From contig CAZXGI010000001.1 of the NCBI GenBank assembly GCA_964639965.1, positions 62,001 through 126,000 of the forward strand: a DNA stretch of 64,000 bases. The letters are read 5' to 3'. A model generated the notes under the pieces. That model did not search any database. It saw only the letters and a program-made list of their open reading frames with translations, and was not told the DNA's origin. Shown here piece by piece: positions 61,590 to 64,000 of this stretch. Numbering within the stretch: the first letter of the stretch is position 1; the number at the start of each line of letters is the position of its first letter. The position numbers were made by a program, and so were the translations under genes. The stretch comes from TMED23 sp964639965 (lineage in GTDB: Bacteria; Pseudomonadota; Alphaproteobacteria; Rhodospirillales; UBA2165).

Positions 61590-62454
61590 GAGTAATGCAC
61601 TTTCATATATTGCGAGTAATACTCGCCAAAATGATCGGGACCGTTTTTTGTGTTCACTTTTTGCCCCGAAGGAGATGCGTGAGGGACTGTTTGCCATACT
61701 AGCATTTAATATAGAAGTCTCAAAAACCCGTGAAATGGTGCATGATGAGCTTTTGGGCCAAATTCGCTTGCAATGGTGGCGTGATGTTATTGAGCTTCTT
61801 TATGATAATTCTAGTGGAAAAAAAATTAATCATCTGGTTGTATCAGAGCTTGCTGTAGCGATTGAAAAGTTCAAACTTAGCCGCACGTTATTTGACCAGT
61901 TAATTGATTCTCGATCTAGAGATTTATTTGATTCGCCGTTTAAAGATGAAACTGAACTGAATGAGTATATTTATGGTACGTCTGCTACACTGAGTATGCT
62001 ATTATTGGAAATATTATGCCCCACAACAAATATTCTATTGCGTAGAGAAATAGAGGCTGCACAATATGTTGGCATTGCCTGGGCTTTAACGGGAATAGTA
62101 AGAGCGTCGACTGTTTTGGCAAAACAGAAGCGGATATACATTCCGCAAACTTTGATGGACGAATTTGGTGTTGATTGTGCTGATTTCTATGCCCTAAATG
62201 CAACTAATGGGATTTTAAACGCGACAGCTTATATCGTTAATTTAGCTCGCATTGAAATAACAAAAGCCCGAGAAATATTGCAAGGAAAAATTAAACGACA
62301 TTATTTGGCATTATTATTACAAGCAAGTTTGGCAGAGATGTATCTTAATAGAATAGAGTTATCTGGTTTTGATCCGTTTTCTCCAAAAATTGAAACTGGA
62401 AGGGCTTGGAGACAAATAAAAATTGCTTTTATGGCTGCACGCGGATCGTTCTAG
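61588..62454 (+). CDS. Squalene/phytoene synthase-fold protein, NDUFAF6-like
   Basis: A 288-residue all-helical protein with the trans-isoprenyl synthase fold. The pattern is MREGLFAILAFNIEVSKTREMVHDELLGQIRLQWWRDVIELL, as in mitochondrial NDUFAF6, a complex I assembly factor. The first Asp-rich catalytic motif (DxxxD) of true squalene synthases is not found at the expected place. It is therefore probably not an active synthase, although it adjoins hpnE. The end overlaps the convergent gene at 62429 by 26 bases. The partner Mth938-like gene is at 50942, about 10 kb away. Confidence 0.8.
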   Translation: MSNALSYIASNTRQNDRDRFLCSLFAPKEMREGLFAILAFNIEVSKTREMVHDELLGQIRLQWWRDVIELLYDNSSGKKINHLVVSELAVAIEKFKLSRTLFDQLIDSRSRDLFDSPFKDETELNEYIYGTSATLSMLLLEILCPTTNILLRREIEAAQYVGIAWALTGIVRASTVLAKQKRIYIPQTLMDEFGVDCADFYALNATNGILNATAYIVNLARIEITKAREILQGKIKRHYLALLLQASLAEMYLNRIELSGFDPFSPKIETGRAWRQIKIAFMAARGSF

Positions 62455-64000
62455 CTAGCGCTGGAGATCCATCATCAATGTGATCCGAGCGGGCAGCCCA
62501 GTCAATCGACATGATGTCGTGAGCAGTAATGATTGGGAACACAGGTGGCCCTCCAGCGGTGTAAAGTCGTATGGCACCATGCTCGGTATCTGGGAATACA
62601 GTTCTTGAATCGTCAAATTTACGAACTTCTAGAATAGTTATTTCATTTTTCTCAGTGTTATGGCTGCGCCACACAAACGTCGGGTTAGATTGACGAGGTT
62701 TGCCGAAAGGGGCAATAATTCGTTTCCAAATATCGGTCGGAGGGCCGTAACGTTTTTTCATAAGATTGAGTATTTTATCGTTGTCTGCTGATTTATAAAG
62801 GACGTGAAAGTGGGTTGCCAAGCCTTTATCGTAGCGAGCTATCGCACGACTTCCTTGGTAGAGGCTGTTATGAATAGCAAAGGTGTTTTCAATTGCCTTG
62901 GGCCAATTGATCGGCACGATACAAAAAGAAATTTTGCCTCGACGTTTCTGGACGCAAGAATCAGGTTCTGCAATGCCCCGCGGTAGCTTTGATTGTCCCG
63001 TGGTTGCAGAACTTCCTAATTTTAGCAAAACATTAATTAGGGGCTTTCGAAGACGTTTTAACGGCATTGAAGTGGAGTACTTCAATATTGGGTCAACTAC
63101 AGTTTTCTTGCCTTTCTCAATTGAGTTAGCTTTTAGTTTTGTTAATTTATTGTTTAACTTAAGTTGGGGTGTGGTAGTTCCTATTAGATCTTGATTATTT
63201 TTCATAATTGAAAATTTTTGTCTTGCAGCGGCTCTATTGAAAGTCTTTGTAATTTCAATTTCTTTGTTTTTAGATTTGATATTTTTTTCATTGCTAGACA
63301 TCAACCTGAGTGAAAGTTCAGCTTTTGGCCGATTCGTAATCGAGGTATTTAAAGCCTTAGCTTTAACTGACTTTTTTTCGAGATCATTTATTTGTTGGTG
63401 CTTAGTTAAAGGGTTTTTATTATTGTTTAAGAATTCTTTGTCGTTTTGTGCCTGTTTTACCTCTTCCGTGATTCCCAAATAATCAGCGATACCATTTAGG
63501 AAGCCTTCAAAGAAACCGCTTTCATTGACTTTACCTGTTTCTATCATGTTTTTATTTTTTAATATTGAAGAAACTTTTGGGTTCTCTTTTTTTTGAGTTT
63601 TACTCGGAGGTAAGGTGGGTGTGTTGGATTTTTTCTGAATTATCTGCGGGATCACTTTAGGTGACTTTGTTTGCGTTATATGCCCAACGGCGGTTTTTTT
63701 TGTTTTTCTTGTGTTTATTTTTTGCAGGTTTTTAGTTTTCTCTAGACCATGGCGTAATTTCCTGAGTAAATCAGGCGAAATTCGCCGATTTGGCCGAATG
63801 CGATCTATTTTAACCGAATTATTCTTGAGGTTTCTTGCGCTCGGTGAAGGCTGGATGTTTTGTATTTGACTGTTTGTAATTTTTGATTCCAGAATTTTTG
63901 GAGCAGAGATATTCGGGTTCTTTACCAACTTTAAGTTCTGATTTTGTTGGGAAAATTTTGGCTTTATCCTTGGTCTCGGGATAAAAAGTGACTTGCGGGG
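62429..64000 (-). CDS. Lysine-rich protein with conserved C-terminal domain (5' end cut by window)
   Basis: The frame stays open to the window edge, so the N-terminus is missing; at least 523 residues are visible. The first about 300 are low-complexity, rich in Lys, Asn, Ser and Pro, with many short KT/PK repeats, and probably disordered. The last about 190 form a globular region, including LPRGIAEPDSCVQKRRGKISFCIVPINWP (Cys pair) and YQGSRAIARYDKGLATHFHVLY, DIWKRIIAPFGKPRQSNPTFVWRSH and VFPDTEHGAIRLY. I recognise this as a recurrent alphaproteobacterial hypothetical C-terminal domain without known function. A TTG at 63928 is one possible start but is not supported. Confidence 0.7.
   Translation of the reverse strand, partial: PRKSLFIPRPRIKPKFSQQNQNLKLVKNPNISAPKILESKITNSQIQNIQPSPSARNLKNNSVKIDRIRPNRRISPDLLRKLRHGLEKTKNLQKINTRKTKKTAVGHITQTKSPKVIPQIIQKKSNTPTLPPSKTQKKENPKVSSILKNKNMIETGKVNESGFFEGFLNGIADYLGITEEVKQAQNDKEFLNNNKNPLTKHQQINDLEKKSVKAKALNTSITNRPKAELSLRLMSSNEKNIKSKNKEIEITKTFNRAAARQKFSIMKNNQDLIGTTTPQLKLNNKLTKLKANSIEKGKKTVVDPILKYSTSMPLKRLRKPLINVLLKLGSSATTGQSKLPRGIAEPDSCVQKRRGKISFCIVPINWPKAIENTFAIHNSLYQGSRAIARYDKGLATHFHVLYKSADNDKILNLMKKRYGPPTDIWKRIIAPFGKPRQSNPTFVWRSHNTEKNEITILEVRKFDDSRTVFPDTEHGAIRLYTAGGPPVFPIITAHDIMSIDWAARSDHIDDGSPALARTIRVQP

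Noticed and set aside
60264..61697. Longer HpnE start at 61697
   Set aside because: It would run about 110 bases into the divergent NDUFAF6-like gene and adds a non-family N-terminus.
61588..62454. Annotation as an active squalene or phytoene synthase
   Set aside because: The first Asp-rich motif is missing and the pattern fits NDUFAF6 better.
1..64000. tRNA, rRNA, CRISPR, phage or insertion sequences
   Set aside because: No cloverleaf, spaced direct repeats, transposase or integrase motifs were seen by eye; short RNAs could have been missed.

Overview
The window is AT-rich, gene-dense bacterial chromosome that looks alphaproteobacterial, probably from the Rhodospirillales or a related marine lineage. 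The main evidence is gene order: DUF2066 / CDP-alcohol phosphotransferase / AI-2E permease / hdaA; rnd next to aspS; histone-deacetylase-like / xseB / ispA / dxs / tlyA; aroC-fabI; erpA-dgt-argS-SPOR-nagZ-M50 protease-scpA-scpB-tatABC-serS-surE-pcm-nlpD; and yajC-secD-secF-Mth938. Two runs of N (10 bases at 24110-24119 and 100 bases at 31636-31735) show a draft scaffold, probably a metagenome-assembled genome. I found no tRNA, rRNA, CRISPR array, phage gene or transposase.

Layout. 1-2857: a rightward overlapping operon (DUF2066, PgsA-like, AI-2E permease, HdaA). 2869-7540: leftward genes for an ArnT-type glycosyltransferase, RNase D, an ArsM-like methyltransferase and a metallophosphoesterase. 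7855-16000: aspS, a small lipoprotein, dinB, an unrecognised 268-residue protein, two metallo-beta-lactamase-fold enzymes (one a persulfide dioxygenase fused to rhodanese) and a histone-deacetylase-like enzyme. 16034-19906: xseB-ispA-dxs-tlyA, the isoprenoid precursor block. 19944-25457: AhpD-like protein, aroC, fabI, 17-kDa-antigen-like lipoprotein, pdxH, a CDF metal exporter and a small membrane protein. 25702-30614: an atypical IlvD/Edd dehydratase facing a complete TRAP transporter (dctPQM), a likely organic-acid uptake and catabolism locus. 30807-40685: xth, erpA, dgt, argS, cell-wall and chromosome-segregation genes, then an inserted glycosyltransferase-like gene. 40754-50913: BolA, Tat translocase, serS, surE, pcm, nlpD, a DUF815 ATPase and the YajC-SecDF translocase. 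50942-62454: an Mth938-like gene that appears to start with ATT, then about 10 kb of accessory genes (two CgeB-like glycosyltransferases, a GT2, two MDR dehydrogenases, an acyl-CoA dehydrogenase, small membrane proteins, hpnE), then a squalene-synthase-like NDUFAF6 homologue. 62429-64000: a lysine-rich protein cut by the window edge.

Most of the window is housekeeping. The parts that look accessory are the glycosyltransferase block at 51.3-56.7 kb, the lone glycosyltransferase at 39.5 kb, the dehydratase/TRAP locus at 25.7-30.6 kb, and the ArnT-type gene standing where ppk-ppx are usually found. The best candidates for something undescribed are the 51-56 kb glycosylation module, which includes a glycosyltransferase fused to TPR-like repeats, and the ArsM-like methyltransferase that has lost catalytic cysteines. 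No clear novel defence or mobile system was seen.
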